A stretch of 46,528 nt of DNA from an uncultured Myxococcales bacterium (GTDB lineage Bacteria; Myxococcota; Myxococcia; Myxococcales; Myxococcaceae): assembly GCA_903911905.1 (NCBI GenBank), contig CAIWFK010000761.1, forward strand, positions 1 through 46,528, read 5' to 3'. Position numbers and translations under genes: made by a program. Of the stretch, positions 1 to 10,825 are shown piece after piece (the stretch's first letter is position 1; the number at the start of each line of letters is the position of its first letter). The notes under the pieces were generated by a model, which saw nothing but the letters and a program-made list of their open reading frames with translations, was not told the origin of the DNA and searched no databases.

Positions 1-1
1 G

Positions 2-1768
<1,767 letters not shown>

Positions 1769-1807
1769 CCAACCTGCGGTACGCTCGCGGCCATGCACGA
1801 AGGCCGA

Positions 1808-3415
1808 ATGATGCAGTTCCCGCTCACGCTGACCCATTTCCTGTCGCGCGCTCGCGACTTCTTCGGCACCACCGAGGTCGTCTCGCGGCGGCCCGACAAG
1901 TCGCTGCACCGCCACACCTGGCGCGACGTGGTCGACCGCACCGCGCGGCTGGCGAACGCGTTGACGAAGCTGGGCGTCAGGCCCGGGGCGCGGGTGGCGA
2001 CGCTGTGCTGGAACCACACCGCGCACCTCGAGGCGTGGCTGGCCGCGCCGTGCATGGGGGCGGTGGTGCACACGCTCAACCTGCGGCTGCACCCCAACGA
2101 GCTGGCCTACATCGCCCGGCACGCCGAGGACGACGTCATCATCGTCGACCGCTCGCTGTTGCCGCTCTTCCACAAGTTCAAAGACCAGGTGCCCAGCCTG
2201 CGCCACGTGCTGGTGGTGCCCGACGACGGCGAGGTCGACCCGGTGAACGGGCTCGATTACGAGAAGACCATCGCCGCGGCGAGCGCCGAGTTCGCCTGGC
2301 CCGAGCTGCCCGAAAACCAGGCCGCGATGATTTGTTACACCTCGGGCACCACGGGCAACCCCAAGGGCGTGCTCTACAGCCACCGTTCCATCGTGTTGCA
2401 CACCCTGGTCAGTTGCATGCGCGACACCCTCGGCGTCGGTGAAGCCGACACCGTTTTGCCGGTGGTGCCCATGTTCCATGCCGCGGCCTGGGGGCTGCCT
2501 TTCGACGCCATCGCCACCGGCGCCAAGCTGGTCTTCCCCGGCCCACACCTCGACCCCGGCTCGCTGCTCGAGTTGATGGCGAAGGAACGGGTGACGGTGG
2601 CCGGCGGCGTGCCCACCATCTGGCTGGGCATTCTGGCCATGCTCGATGCCGACCCGAAGAAGTTCGACCTGAGCGCGATTCGGGCCATGGTCATCGGCGG
2701 CAGCGCCGCGCCGGCCAGCCTCATCGACGGGTTCAAGAAGCGCCACGACCTGAGCGTGCAGCACGCGTGGGGCATGACCGAGACCAGCCCGCTGGGCACC
2801 GTTTCGCGCACCAAGCGCGCGCAGGCCGACGCCTCGCCCGAGGTGAAGCTGGCCGCGCTGGCCAGCCAGGGCTACGCCTGTGCCTTCGTCGAGCAACGCC
2901 ACGTCGGGGAAAACGGTCAGCGCCTGCCGTGGGACGGCGAGACCATGGGCGAGCTCGAGGTGCGCGGGCCGTGGGTGGCGCAGAGCTACCTCGGAGGTGA
3001 GGGTGTGGACCGCTTCACGGCCGACGGCTGGTTCAAGACCGGAGACGTCGCGACCATCGATCGCGAGGGCTTCGTGCGCATCACCGACCGCTCGAAAGAC
3101 GTCATCAAGTCGGGCGGAGAATGGATCAGTTCGGTCGCGCTCGAGAATGCGCTCATGTCGCACCCCGCGGTACTCGAGGCGGCGGTCTTCGCCGGGCGCC
3201 ACCCCAAGTGGGACGAGCGCCCCCTGGCCGCCATCGTGCTCAAGCCCAACCAGCAGGCCACCGCCGAGCAGTTGCGCGCGCACCTGGAAGGGCAGTTCGC
3301 GAAGTTCTGGCTGCCCGACGACTTCCTCTTCGTCACCGCCATTCCCCGCACCTCGACCGGCAAGTTCCTCAAGTCGAAGCTGCGCGCCGACTACGGCGAC
3401 CACCTGATGAAGTGA
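1808..3415 (+). CDS. AMP-dependent fatty acid--CoA ligase (AlkK/FadD-like)
   Basis: Adenylate-forming enzyme of about 535 residues that activates a medium- or long-chain fatty acid with ATP and transfers it to CoA. It shows the P-loop-like YTSGTTGNPKG core, the MTETSP motif, the TGDVATID and DRSKDVIKSGGEWIS hinge regions, and the C-terminal lysine motif TSTGKFLK. Its length and the ANL C-terminal subdomain fit a complete acyl-CoA ligase, not the FAAL type seen at 15.9 kb. An in-frame ATG at 1793 is possible, but GAAGG at 1799-1803 lies suitably before 1808 or 1811, so 1808 is preferred. It sits 39 bp after the kinase gene. The exact chain length is unknown. Confidence 0.9.
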   Translation: MMQFPLTLTHFLSRARDFFGTTEVVSRRPDKSLHRHTWRDVVDRTARLANALTKLGVRPGARVATLCWNHTAHLEAWLAAPCMGAVVHTLNLRLHPNELAYIARHAEDDVIIVDRSLLPLFHKFKDQVPSLRHVLVVPDDGEVDPVNGLDYEKTIAAASAEFAWPELPENQAAMICYTSGTTGNPKGVLYSHRSIVLHTLVSCMRDTLGVGEADTVLPVVPMFHAAAWGLPFDAIATGAKLVFPGPHLDPGSLLELMAKERVTVAGGVPTIWLGILAMLDADPKKFDLSAIRAMVIGGSAAPASLIDGFKKRHDLSVQHAWGMTETSPLGTVSRTKRAQADASPEVKLAALASQGYACAFVEQRHVGENGQRLPWDGETMGELEVRGPWVAQSYLGGEGVDRFTADGWFKTGDVATIDREGFVRITDRSKDVIKSGGEWISSVALENALMSHPAVLEAAVFAGRHPKWDERPLAAIVLKPNQQATAEQLRAHLEGQFAKFWLPDDFLFVTAIPRTSTGKFLKSKLRADYGDHLMK

Positions 3416-3514
3416 GGCTGCCGAAAAGGCCCTGCTTTTCCAAGGCGGCCGGCCCATTCGAAAACCAGGCGGGCGAGGCGCGCGTAGGTGGACTATCCAT
3501 GCCGGGAGTCACCC

Positions 3515-4117
3515 ATGTCGCACGTCGAAGAACTCCTGCCTGATGCCGTCCTCGGTCTCCTCGCTCCAGCCGAGCGGGAGCGGGTCGACGCCCACCTGGC
3601 CACGTGCGAGGCCTGTCGCCAGGCCGCCACCGAGCTGGCCGACGCGGCCGATGCCGTCGCGCTGGGGTTCGCGCCCTCCAACGGGCTGGCGCAGCTCGAG
3701 CAGGCCCTGTCGGGGGTCAAGCGCTTCGAGCACCTGGTCGAGCCGGTGGCGAAGCTGTTCGACCTCTCGGCTGACGCCGCCCGCGAGCTGCTCGCGAAGG
3801 TCGACGACGACGCCAACTGGCTCGAAGGCCCGGCTCCCGGTGTCCGGCTGATGTCGGTCGAGGCGGGGCCGGCGCGGGCTGGCCTCATCGCGGCGCTGCT
3901 GCGCCTGGACGCTGGCGCCACCTTCCCCGACCACGAGCACGGCGCCGAGGAGCAGGTGCTGGTGCTCGAGGGCGGCTACCGCTGCAGCACCGGGGTCGAG
4001 GTCTGGCGCGGCGGGCTCGACGTGCGCGCCAGGGGCACCTCGCACGCCTTCACCGCCCTCGAAGGGTTGACCTGCCTGTGCGCGTCGGTGACGGCCTTCC
4101 CGGGTGACGACGCATGA
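3515..4117 (+). CDS. ChrR-like anti-sigma factor (zinc-binding ASD plus cupin)
   Basis: About 200 residues. The N-terminus has the zinc-binding anti-sigma signature, with H27, C31 and C34 in HLATCEAC. The C-terminal half is a cupin barrel with H140, H142 and E146 in the segment around FPDHEHGAEEQ, as in ChrR/cupin anti-sigma factors. The predicted role is to hold the adjacent ECF sigma factor inactive until the metal-containing cupin senses a signal, such as singlet oxygen or peroxides in characterised relatives. The ATG at 3515 is chosen over an upstream in-frame start at 3488 because the family begins MSHVEELL. The stop overlaps the sigma gene start by 4 bp (ATGA), so the two are translationally coupled. 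The anti-sigma gene coming first is the less common order. Confidence 0.87.
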   Translation: MSHVEELLPDAVLGLLAPAERERVDAHLATCEACRQAATELADAADAVALGFAPSNGLAQLEQALSGVKRFEHLVEPVAKLFDLSADAARELLAKVDDDANWLEGPAPGVRLMSVEAGPARAGLIAALLRLDAGATFPDHEHGAEEQVLVLEGGYRCSTGVEVWRGGLDVRARGTSHAFTALEGLTCLCASVTAFPGDDA

Positions 4118-4674
4118 GCACCCTGGCCGCGCTCGATGACCGGACGCTGTCCGACCGGCTCGCCCGTGGCGATCGCCAGGCGTTGGGGCAGCTCTATTCG
4201 CGGTACGCGGGCCTGGTCTTCGGGGTCGCGCTGCGGGTGGTCAAGGACCGCGCGCAAGCCGAAGAGCTGGTGCAGGACACCTTCCTCGAGGCCTGGCGAC
4301 GCGCCACCCAGTACGACGCCGCGCGCGCCACGCCCGCCGCGTGGTTGGTGACCATCGCCCGAAGCCGCGCCATCGACCGCACGCGCACCGCCAACGCGGC
4401 CGAACGCGCCACCACCGCCGCTTCCCACGTGCCGGTCGAGCCGGCCGAAGGGCTCGATTCGCTGCTCGACCTGGCGCGTTCGCGGGTGGTGCTCGAGTCG
4501 CACCTGGCCCGCCTGCCCAGCGAGCAGCGCCTGGTGCTGGAATTGGCCTGGCGAGACGGGCTGAGCCAGAGCGAGATTGCCCTCAAGGCCAACCTGCCCC
4601 TGGGCACGGTCAAGACCCGCACCCGCCTGGCCATGCTCGAGTTGTCGGCCGCGGTGCGCTCGACCCTTCGCTGA
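4114..4674 (+). CDS. ECF RNA polymerase sigma factor
   Basis: A sigma-70-family ECF factor of 186 residues. Region 2 spans about 28-68 and contains the AEELVQDTFLEAW helix used in -10 recognition. Region 4 spans about 134-178 with LPSEQRLVLEL and the GTVKTR recognition helix. There is no region 1 or 3, as expected for ECF factors. It overlaps the ChrR-like anti-sigma gene by 4 bp and is therefore expected to be its binding partner. Its regulon is unknown; the lipoprotein gene 163 bp downstream is a possible target by position only. A short palindrome, CTCAGA-gt-TCTGAG at 4706-4719, lies just past the stop. Confidence 0.92.
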   Translation: MSTLAALDDRTLSDRLARGDRQALGQLYSRYAGLVFGVALRVVKDRAQAEELVQDTFLEAWRRATQYDAARATPAAWLVTIARSRAIDRTRTANAAERATTAASHVPVEPAEGLDSLLDLARSRVVLESHLARLPSEQRLVLELAWRDGLSQSEIALKANLPLGTVKTRTRLAMLELSAAVRSTLR

Positions 4675-4837
4675 CCCACGGTTTTTCGATTCGCCGCTGC
4701 CGGGCCTCAGAGTTCTGAGCGGGGAGGGCTGCGCCAAGGGCTTGAAGTGCTTCGGGTGATGGCTGGCGCACGGCTCGCAATGGTCTGGGCGCGCAGGGGC
4801 GGGCAGGAAAGAAGCCCCCTTCACTTCGAGGACGACG

Positions 4838-6934
4838 ATGACGAACAGACCGTGGTGGCAGTGGCGAACCTTGGTGGCAACGGCAGGGCTGGGAGCGTTG
4901 ATCAGCGGCTGCAACGGCCGCCCCACGCCTCCCGCGGTGGTCGACCGCGCGACGCTGCAGGCCTTCGGTGGGCCGACCGCGTGCACCGACCTCGAGTCGT
5001 ACATCGAAGACACCGCCGTGCTGCAGATGCGTACCCAGCTCGAAGCGGCGCGTGACGGGGTGCCCGGCTGGGGTTGGTGGGGTGGCGGCGTGTTGTTCGC
5101 CAATGGTGGGCCGGTGGCTGCCGACGCCAGTGGCGCGAGCGCTCCGGCGCCCAGTGCGTACACCACCACCAACAACCAGGTGGCGGGCGTCGACGAGGCC
5201 GACTTCGTGAAGAACGACGGCACCCGCATCTTCGCGCTCTCGGGGCAGACGCTGCACGCGGTGCGCAGCTGGCCGGCCGACCAGACCGCGGTGCTGGGTA
5301 CGTTGACCATCGAAGGCTACCCGCGCGAGATGTTCCTCGACGGCACGGGCACCGCGGTCGTCTTCTCGAGCCTGTACCAGTGGTACCCCATGTCGAACGC
5401 GCGGGGCGACGCCTGCGCCACGATGGACTGCGGCTATTACAGCGCCAACACGGTGAAGGTGACCCAGGTCGACGTCAGCGACCTGTCGAACCTGAAGGTC
5501 ACGCGCGAGACGTACGTGCCCGGGTATTACAATTCGGCGCGCAAGGTCGGCAACGCGGTGCGCCTGGTCATCAGCAACGACTTCAACTTCCCCCAGGGCT
5601 TCAAGTGGGGCCCCGACTGGTCGCCCGGCCTGTGGGACGACAAGCCGCGCCTCAAGGCGGCGTACGATCAGATCATCGCCGACGACGAAGCGCTCATTCG
5701 CAAGCAGACCCTGGCCGACTGGGTGCCGACCTCGACCGTGAGGGCCGACGGCCACACCACCACCGTGCCCAACGACTGCTCGGCCTTCTCGAAGGTCAAC
5801 GCGCCGACCCGTCTGGGCATGGTCTCGGTGGTCACCGTCAACCTCGCCGACCAGGCGCTGACCCGCAGCACCATTCTGGCCGAGCCTGGTGAAATCTACG
5901 CCTCGACCAACAACCTGTACGTCGCCACCCGGCACTGGTGGTGGTGGCCCGCTCCCGGCCAGAAGGACACGACCTACGTGCACAAGTTCGACATCACCAA
6001 CCCCGACCGCGCCGTGTACGTGGCCTCGGGCAAGGTCGAAGGTCACCTCATCGACCAGTTCTCGATGGACGAGGCGGCTTCGGGGCACTTCCGCGTGGTC
6101 ACCTCCATCACCACCCGCGTGCCCGACGCCGCGCACCCCGAGAACTGGTGGGGCACCACGCAGCTCACCAACCGCCTCTCGGTGCTCGGTGAGAACGCCG
6201 GCTACCTCGACGTGGTGGGCCAGACCGCCGACTTCGACGACGGCGAGAGCGTGCAGTCCAGCCGCATCGTGGGCGACCAGGGCTTCGTGGTCACCTACCG
6301 TCAGGTCGACCCGCTGGTCACCTTCGACCTGAAAGACCCGCTGGCCCCGAAGAAGGTCGCCGAGCTCACCGTGCCGGGCTTCTCGACCTACCTGCAGCCG
6401 CTCGACGCCACCCACCTCATCAGCATCGGCGAATACACGCCGCCTCCGGTCGGTGGTCAGACCGACTGGAACAAGCGCGCCATTCAGCTCGCCATCTACG
6501 ACGTCAGCGACCTCGCTGCCCCGAAGCAGACCTTCACCCAGTTGGTCGGCACCGCCAACAGTTGGAGCGAAGCCCTCTACGACCACAAGGCCTTCAATTA
6601 CTTCGCGGCGAAGAAGCTGCTGGCGATTCCCTTCTCGGACTGGAGCTACGGCTCGAGCGGCGACTTCTGGTGGGACAGCTTCACCTCGGACCTGCGGGTG
6701 TACACCGTCGACGTCGACACCGGCTTCAGCCTGCGCGGCTCGGTAGCGCTCTCGGACCTGTACCAGGTGCAGTCGTATTCGAACTGGGTCTACTGGTGGA
6801 CCCCGGCGGTGCGCCGCAGCGTGATGGCCGACGACTTCGTGTACGCCATCAGCGACGCCGGCCTGCGGGTGGCCAACGTGGCCAACCTGTCGGTGCCGCT
6901 GGCCAGCGCCCGCTTCGACCACTGGGCACCCTGA
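4838..6934 (+). CDS. Secreted lipoprotein with C-terminal beta-propeller domain
   Basis: A 698-residue protein with a signal peptide ending in the lipobox LISGC, so it is predicted to be an outer-membrane or periplasmic lipoprotein. The region after about residue 110 carries the family hallmark VAGVDEADFVKNDG followed by repeated blade-like segments. This matches the beta-propeller family (Pfam Beta_propel) described as distantly related to WD-40. The protein is unusually rich in Trp and Tyr, for example a run of four Trp near residue 368. No catalytic motif is evident; roles in protein or glycan binding are conceivable. It is followed by a GC-rich hairpin at 6955-6985. The ATG at 4838 follows GAGGACGACG, which is a usable ribosome site. 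Confidence 0.8.
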   Translation: MTNRPWWQWRTLVATAGLGALISGCNGRPTPPAVVDRATLQAFGGPTACTDLESYIEDTAVLQMRTQLEAARDGVPGWGWWGGGVLFANGGPVAADASGASAPAPSAYTTTNNQVAGVDEADFVKNDGTRIFALSGQTLHAVRSWPADQTAVLGTLTIEGYPREMFLDGTGTAVVFSSLYQWYPMSNARGDACATMDCGYYSANTVKVTQVDVSDLSNLKVTRETYVPGYYNSARKVGNAVRLVISNDFNFPQGFKWGPDWSPGLWDDKPRLKAAYDQIIADDEALIRKQTLADWVPTSTVRADGHTTTVPNDCSAFSKVNAPTRLGMVSVVTVNLADQALTRSTILAEPGEIYASTNNLYVATRHWWWWPAPGQKDTTYVHKFDITNPDRAVYVASGKVEGHLIDQFSMDEAASGHFRVVTSITTRVPDAAHPENWWGTTQLTNRLSVLGENAGYLDVVGQTADFDDGESVQSSRIVGDQGFVVTYRQVDPLVTFDLKDPLAPKKVAELTVPGFSTYLQPLDATHLISIGEYTPPPVGGQTDWNKRAIQLAIYDVSDLAAPKQTFTQLVGTANSWSEALYDHKAFNYFAAKKLLAIPFSDWSYGSSGDFWWDSFTSDLRVYTVDVDTGFSLRGSVALSDLYQVQSYSNWVYWWTPAVRRSVMADDFVYAISDAGLRVANVANLSVPLASARFDHWAP

Positions 6935-6954
6935 GCCCCTGACGCGGTCTTCCC

Positions 6955-6985
6955 GACGCCGGCCTTCCGCACGGGGGCCGGCGTC
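6955..6985 (+). terminator. GC-rich hairpin after the beta-propeller gene
   Basis: Perfect 10-bp arms (GACGCCGGCC at 6955-6964, complement at 6976-6985) with an 11-nt loop, 20 bp after the stop codon. There is no T-tract, so this may be a weak intrinsic or Rho-assisted terminator, or an mRNA-stabilising hairpin. Confidence 0.55.
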
Positions 6986-7044
6986 GTCGTGTCCGGGTGA
7001 ATGAAAATGATCATTCCGCGTCTGTGGCGGCAACTTCCACCTCG

Positions 7045-7671
7045 ATGCGTGCCCTGGCCTTCATCTTCGTCGTCGCGCTCGGGGCCTGCAGCTCGCCGCT
7101 GACCGGCGTGCGCCAGGTCGAGGCGCAGGGCCCGGTCGAGCTGCACGTCACCTTCCGCTCGGGTTCCGCCGTGCCCTTGCCCGAGGGGCTCGAGGTCGAC
7201 CTCGACGGGCGACTGCTCGTCGTTTCGGGCTCGGCCCGCCTGGTCGAGCTGACCCTGCCCAGGCCGGTCGAGCTGGTGGCCCGCCCGGGAGCGCACGTCA
7301 CCGTGAAGGGAGACCCGCTCGCCTCGCTCTCCCTGCGTGCCAGCGGCGGCACCGTCGATGGGCACCTCGACGTCGACTCCCTGCACGTCGACGGGTCGCC
7401 CGGTGGTTCGGTGTCGCTCGACGGCCGCAGCCGCGTGATGGCGCTGACGGGCGAGGGCTTCTCGTTCGACGGCGCGCAACTGGCCTGCGAGGTGGTGCGC
7501 GTCGACCTGGCCGGTGATGGGCGGTCGCGGGTGCAAGCCCATCAGCAGGTGACGGGTGCGGTGCGCGGGGGCGCGTTGCAGGTGGTGGGGCCGGCTCGGG
7601 TCGAGGTCGTCAGCCGCAGCGGCGTGGTCGAGCGCGCGTCGGGCGCCGGGGTTTCGCTCGGCCGGAGGTGA
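7045..7671 (+). CDS. Putative lipoprotein with GIN/DUF2807-like beta-helix domain
   Basis: From the ATG at 7045 the protein is 208 residues and opens with a short n-region, a hydrophobic segment and the lipobox LGAC, which decides this start over a GTG at 6997. The mature part is repetitive and beta-rich (patterns like VDLDGRLLVVSGSA and VDSLHVDGSPGG). This resembles the GIN or DUF2807 'putative auto-transporter adhesin head' domain, usually a periplasmic or surface protein of unknown function. It converges on the PTS EIIA gene with a 9-bp gap. The family assignment is moderate; the lipoprotein call is stronger. Confidence 0.65.
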   Translation: MRALAFIFVVALGACSSPLTGVRQVEAQGPVELHVTFRSGSAVPLPEGLEVDLDGRLLVVSGSARLVELTLPRPVELVARPGAHVTVKGDPLASLSLRASGGTVDGHLDVDSLHVDGSPGGSVSLDGRSRVMALTGEGFSFDGAQLACEVVRVDLAGDGRSRVQAHQQVTGAVRGGALQVVGPARVEVVSRSGVVERASGAGVSLGRR

Positions 7672-7680
7672 AGAGGCGTT

Positions 7681-8094
7681 TCAGGCCGCCGACGACTTGA
7701 GTCGCAGCGTCTCGGTCACGCAGGTGATGTTGCGCTGACCGTACTGGGTCAACTGCAGCGCCAGCTCGTGCAGGGCCATGGTGGTGCGCAGCGAGTTGGC
7801 CTTGATGAGCATCGGCAGGTTCACCCCGGTGATGACCTCGAGCCGCGCCTGCTGGCACAGCGAGAGGCTCTGGGTGCACGGCGAGCCGCCGAGCAGGTCG
7901 GCGAAGACGATGACCCCTTCGCCCTGGTCGACCGACTTGATGCGATCGGCCAGGTGAAGCTTGAGCTCTTCGGGCGAGGTGCCGGGCTCGACGCTGCACG
8001 AGGCGACCTGGGGGAGTTCACCGACGATCTGCTTCGCAGTCGACACCAGCTCGGCGGCGAGCTGACCATGCGATGCGATGACGAGACCGATCAT
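7681..8094 (-). CDS. Mannose-family PTS EIIA protein
   Basis: A 137-residue protein starting MIGLVIASHG. H9 corresponds to the phosphorylated histidine of the EIIA-Man family, and FADLLGGSP matches the conserved strand-turn after it. It accepts phosphate from HPr and passes it to EIIB. The ATG at 8094 has GAGGAGTG upstream on the minus strand; longer in-frame starts lack family similarity. It stands alone, separated from EIIC-EIID (10.8-12.3 kb) by a large lipoprotein gene. No EIIB, HPr or EI gene is present in the window, so it may act in regulation rather than transport. Confidence 0.88.
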   Translation of the reverse strand: MIGLVIASHGQLAAELVSTAKQIVGELPQVASCSVEPGTSPEELKLHLADRIKSVDQGEGVIVFADLLGGSPCTQSLSLCQQARLEVITGVNLPMLIKANSLRTTMALHELALQLTQYGQRNITCVTETLRLKSSAA

Positions 8095-8188
8095 GTGACA
8101 CTCCTCGGTGCTGCTTGCTGCTGGGGCCACTATCGCGCGTCTGCGGCGTTCGCAACAGCCCCGGCCCACCGAGCGTTCCACCGGCATG

Positions 8189-8223
8189 AAAAAGCCCCGC
8201 CCCCCGAAGTGGGAGGCGGGGCT
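8189..8223 (-). terminator. Intrinsic terminator of the repeat lipoprotein gene
   Basis: On the minus strand a 9-bp perfect GC stem (AGCCCCGCC type, arms at 8215-8223 and 8193-8201) with a 13-nt loop ends in a T-run. It lies 20 bp past the stop of the lipoprotein gene and separates it from EIIA transcription. Confidence 0.8.
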
Positions 8224-8242
8224 GGTGTTTCGCAGGAAGCGG

Positions 8243-10678
8243 TTACTGAATCGTGGTCAGCAGGTCGTAGACCGGCGCGGGGTTGGCCGCGACCGACGCA
8301 TTACCCACCACCAGGAACACCGTCTTCGAGGCGCCCGAGGTGTTCTGCCAGGTCACCGTCTGCGCGGTGGTGCCGGTGCTGCTGGCAAGGCACGCCGTGG
8401 CCGTCACGCAGGCCGTTGCCGGGCCGTCGAGGACGTTGAGCGCCAGGTCACCCGCAGTGCCGCCGTCGCTGGCCACCGGGGTCGCGACCGCAGTCAGCGT
8501 CTGGTTGGCTGCCAGCGTCACGGCATACACCCGGTCGGCGCCGTCGTACGAGGTGCAGGTGGTGGCGTTGGTGAGCGCGGGGTACTCGCGCGACAGGCCC
8601 GCGAGCGACTCGTTGGTCAGCATGCCGGCGGTCAGGGTCTTGGCGTTGAAGCAGGCGTCGCCCGAGGGCGCGGCCGCGACCGTGGCCACCACCGAGAAGC
8701 CATCACCCGTGGTCAGACCGGGCGAATGGTAGTTCGAGACGATGACGAACACGTCCTGCGTCGAGGCCGTTTCGTTGATGTAGGTGGCGGTCTCGGGGTC
8801 ACCTTCGAGGCCGACGTCGGCGGCCGCCGCGCACGAGGCGCTCGGGCCGTCGCAGTTGGTCGACGGCGCCGGCACCAGCTCGACCACCACGTTGAGGGCG
8901 CCACCGTCGGTCTGCACGGTGGGCGTGACGGTGGTGGCGACGCGCTGCTGGGCAGGCACCGACACCTTGTAGACGCGGTCGGCGCCGAAGGTGGTCACGC
9001 AGCCGGGCACGGTGGTGAGGCCGTAGTCCTGCGTGAAGCCGGCGATGAGCTGGTTGCTCAGCGTGGTGCCGCTGGTCAGCGCCGTCATGGCCGTGGTGCA
9101 GGTGTCGTTCGCCGGGGGCACCGCCGAGGTGTAGCTGATGGCGTAGTCACCCGAGCCCAGGCCATCGACGATGGCGAAGTACTGCTGGTCGGTGCCAGAC
9201 ACGTTGTACAGGCGGCCGGGCGGTGAGTCGGCGCTGGCCACGCACACCAGCCCCGTCGCGACGCAGTTCGAGGCCGGAGCGGCGACGAAGCTGAGCGAAG
9301 GCTGGAAGCCGCCGTCGGTCGGGTCGGTCATGGTGACGACGGCGCGCTGGCCGTTCGGAACCGACAGCGAGTACACGCGGTCGGGGCCCGAGCTGAAGAA
9401 CGAGCAGTTCACCGACGTCGAGTCGTTGCCCGGGTCGTAGTCGTTGCTGTAGCCGGCGGTGGTGCCCGGCACCGTGGTGTTCGCGGCGAGCACCGTCGCG
9501 CCGCCGCACACGTCGTCGGCCGGAGGCGTGCGAATGACCGCGCTGAGGTCGAAGGTGCCGTTGCTGCCCGGGTATTCCTCGGCGATGACCAGAATGGTGG
9601 CCGGGGTGGTGCCGGTGTTGGTCCACGAAGCGGTCTCGGGGTCGCCCGCGAAGCCGACGTCGGCCGAGGCGATGCAGTTGACGCCGCACGAGGCGACGCT
9701 GTCGGCGATGGACAGCGCGACGTCGAGGGTCGAGCTGGGCGTGGCGGTGATGACGGCCTGCATGCCCGCCGGCACGGTCAGGGTGTACGCGCGGTCAGGA
9801 CCCGACGAGAACGCGCAGCCCGAGCCGCTGCTGTAGTCGTCGGCGTAGGTGTCGATGGCCTGCATGGTCAGCGGCGTGCCGGCCGTCAGGGGCAACGCGG
9901 TGGTGCACTTGTCGCCCGGAGGCGGGGCGCCGAACGACACGTCGAGCGCGAAGGCGCCGGCGTTGAGAATGCCGTCGGTCATGGCGTTGGCCGACCAGCC
10001 GCTGTCGATGATGATGAAGACGTCGACGGGCGCCTGGGTGGTGTTGTCCCAGGTCACGGTCTCGGGCTGGCCCGGGTCGCTCGGGACATTGGTGTCGGCG
10101 CCGGCGAGGCAGGTGAGGTCGGTGCCGCCGTCAGCCTCGTTCATCGAGCAGTTCGAGGCCGGCGTGGGCACGAGGTAGATGCTGGGGTCGTACTGGAGCA
10201 GGCCACCGTCGGGCAGCATCATGGTTCCCGTCGCCGGGGTGACCTTCGCGGTCAGCCGCTGACCGGCGGGCACGGTGACCTTGTAGACCACGTCGCCGCC
10301 GGGGTTGGCGAAGCCGGTGCAGTTGCCGCCCATGGCGTCGATGCCCTGGTAGTCGTCGACCGAGCCCACCGTGGTGCCCATGGTGGTGCCGGCGCCGATG
10401 GCCGTCGCCATGCTGCAGGTGTCGTTGCCGGTCGCGTTGCCGCCGCCGGTCGCGTTGCCGCCGCCGGTCGCGTTGCCGCCGCCGGTGGCGTTGCCGCCGC
10501 CGGTGGCGTTGCCGCCGCCCGTCGAGCTGCCGGTGACGCAGGTGCCTGCGCTGCCGCAGACCTGGCCCGCCGAGCAGTCAGCGTTGGTGGTGCACTTCTT
10601 CGACGTACCACCGCACGCCGCCAGCACCACGGCGCAGGCAGCGACGGTCAGACCACGGATCAACCACGAGTTGTTCAT
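8243..10678 (-). CDS. Large lipoprotein with hexapeptide repeat linker and five PPC-like repeats
   Basis: An 811-residue predicted lipoprotein: signal peptide then lipobox LAAC, followed by a Cys-rich segment with the CTTNADCSAGQVC pattern. Next is a low-complexity linker of five GGGNAT hexapeptides. The rest is five tandem modules of about 140 residues, each opening with a motif such as NDTCSMAT, DKCTTALP, DDVCGGAT, NDTCTTAM or GDACFNAK and containing two further Cys. They resemble PPC-like beta-sandwich domains found many times over in myxobacterial surface proteins. The probable role is a surface or matrix protein; no enzyme motif was seen. The ATG at 10678 gives a standard signal peptide; the upstream extension does not. 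Confidence 0.75.
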   Translation of the reverse strand: MNNSWLIRGLTVAACAVVLAACGGTSKKCTTNADCSAGQVCGSAGTCVTGSSTGGGNATGGGNATGGGNATGGGNATGGGNATGNDTCSMATAIGAGTTMGTTVGSVDDYQGIDAMGGNCTGFANPGGDVVYKVTVPAGQRLTAKVTPATGTMMLPDGGLLQYDPSIYLVPTPASNCSMNEADGGTDLTCLAGADTNVPSDPGQPETVTWDNTTQAPVDVFIIIDSGWSANAMTDGILNAGAFALDVSFGAPPPGDKCTTALPLTAGTPLTMQAIDTYADDYSSGSGCAFSSGPDRAYTLTVPAGMQAVITATPSSTLDVALSIADSVASCGVNCIASADVGFAGDPETASWTNTGTTPATILVIAEEYPGSNGTFDLSAVIRTPPADDVCGGATVLAANTTVPGTTAGYSNDYDPGNDSTSVNCSFFSSGPDRVYSLSVPNGQRAVVTMTDPTDGGFQPSLSFVAAPASNCVATGLVCVASADSPPGRLYNVSGTDQQYFAIVDGLGSGDYAISYTSAVPPANDTCTTAMTALTSGTTLSNQLIAGFTQDYGLTTVPGCVTTFGADRVYKVSVPAQQRVATTVTPTVQTDGGALNVVVELVPAPSTNCDGPSASCAAAADVGLEGDPETATYINETASTQDVFVIVSNYHSPGLTTGDGFSVVATVAAAPSGDACFNAKTLTAGMLTNESLAGLSREYPALTNATTCTSYDGADRVYAVTLAANQTLTAVATPVASDGGTAGDLALNVLDGPATACVTATACLASSTGTTAQTVTWQNTSGASKTVFLVVGNASVAANPAPVYDLLTTIQ
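10431..10520 (-). repeat. Five 18-bp tandem repeats encoding GGGNAT
   Basis: Five head-to-tail 18-bp units inside the lipoprotein gene, differing only at a few positions. They encode a flexible Gly-rich linker between the Cys-rich N-terminal segment and the first PPC-like module. Copy number is likely variable between strains. Confidence 0.9.
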
Positions 10679-10825
10679 GCGCTTTGGCTTTCGAACGACG
10701 GGCACCGACCTCGAACACGCACCGGTGCGGATGGGGCGAGGGGCGTACCATGGCAGGGGAAGTCAGTACACCAGCGCCGAGGACGAGATTTCGCCTGCCC
10801 TGGTCGCCTCGCAACGCGTAGCGTC

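Noticed and set aside
4610-7033. 807-codon minus-strand open frame opposite the beta-propeller lipoprotein
   Set aside because: Low-complexity Val/Gly/Arg/His composition, no motifs, and it runs across two real plus-strand genes.
10431-10520. Short tandem repeats as a CRISPR array
   Set aside because: No spacers, 18-bp in-frame units coding for GGGNAT, and no cas genes.
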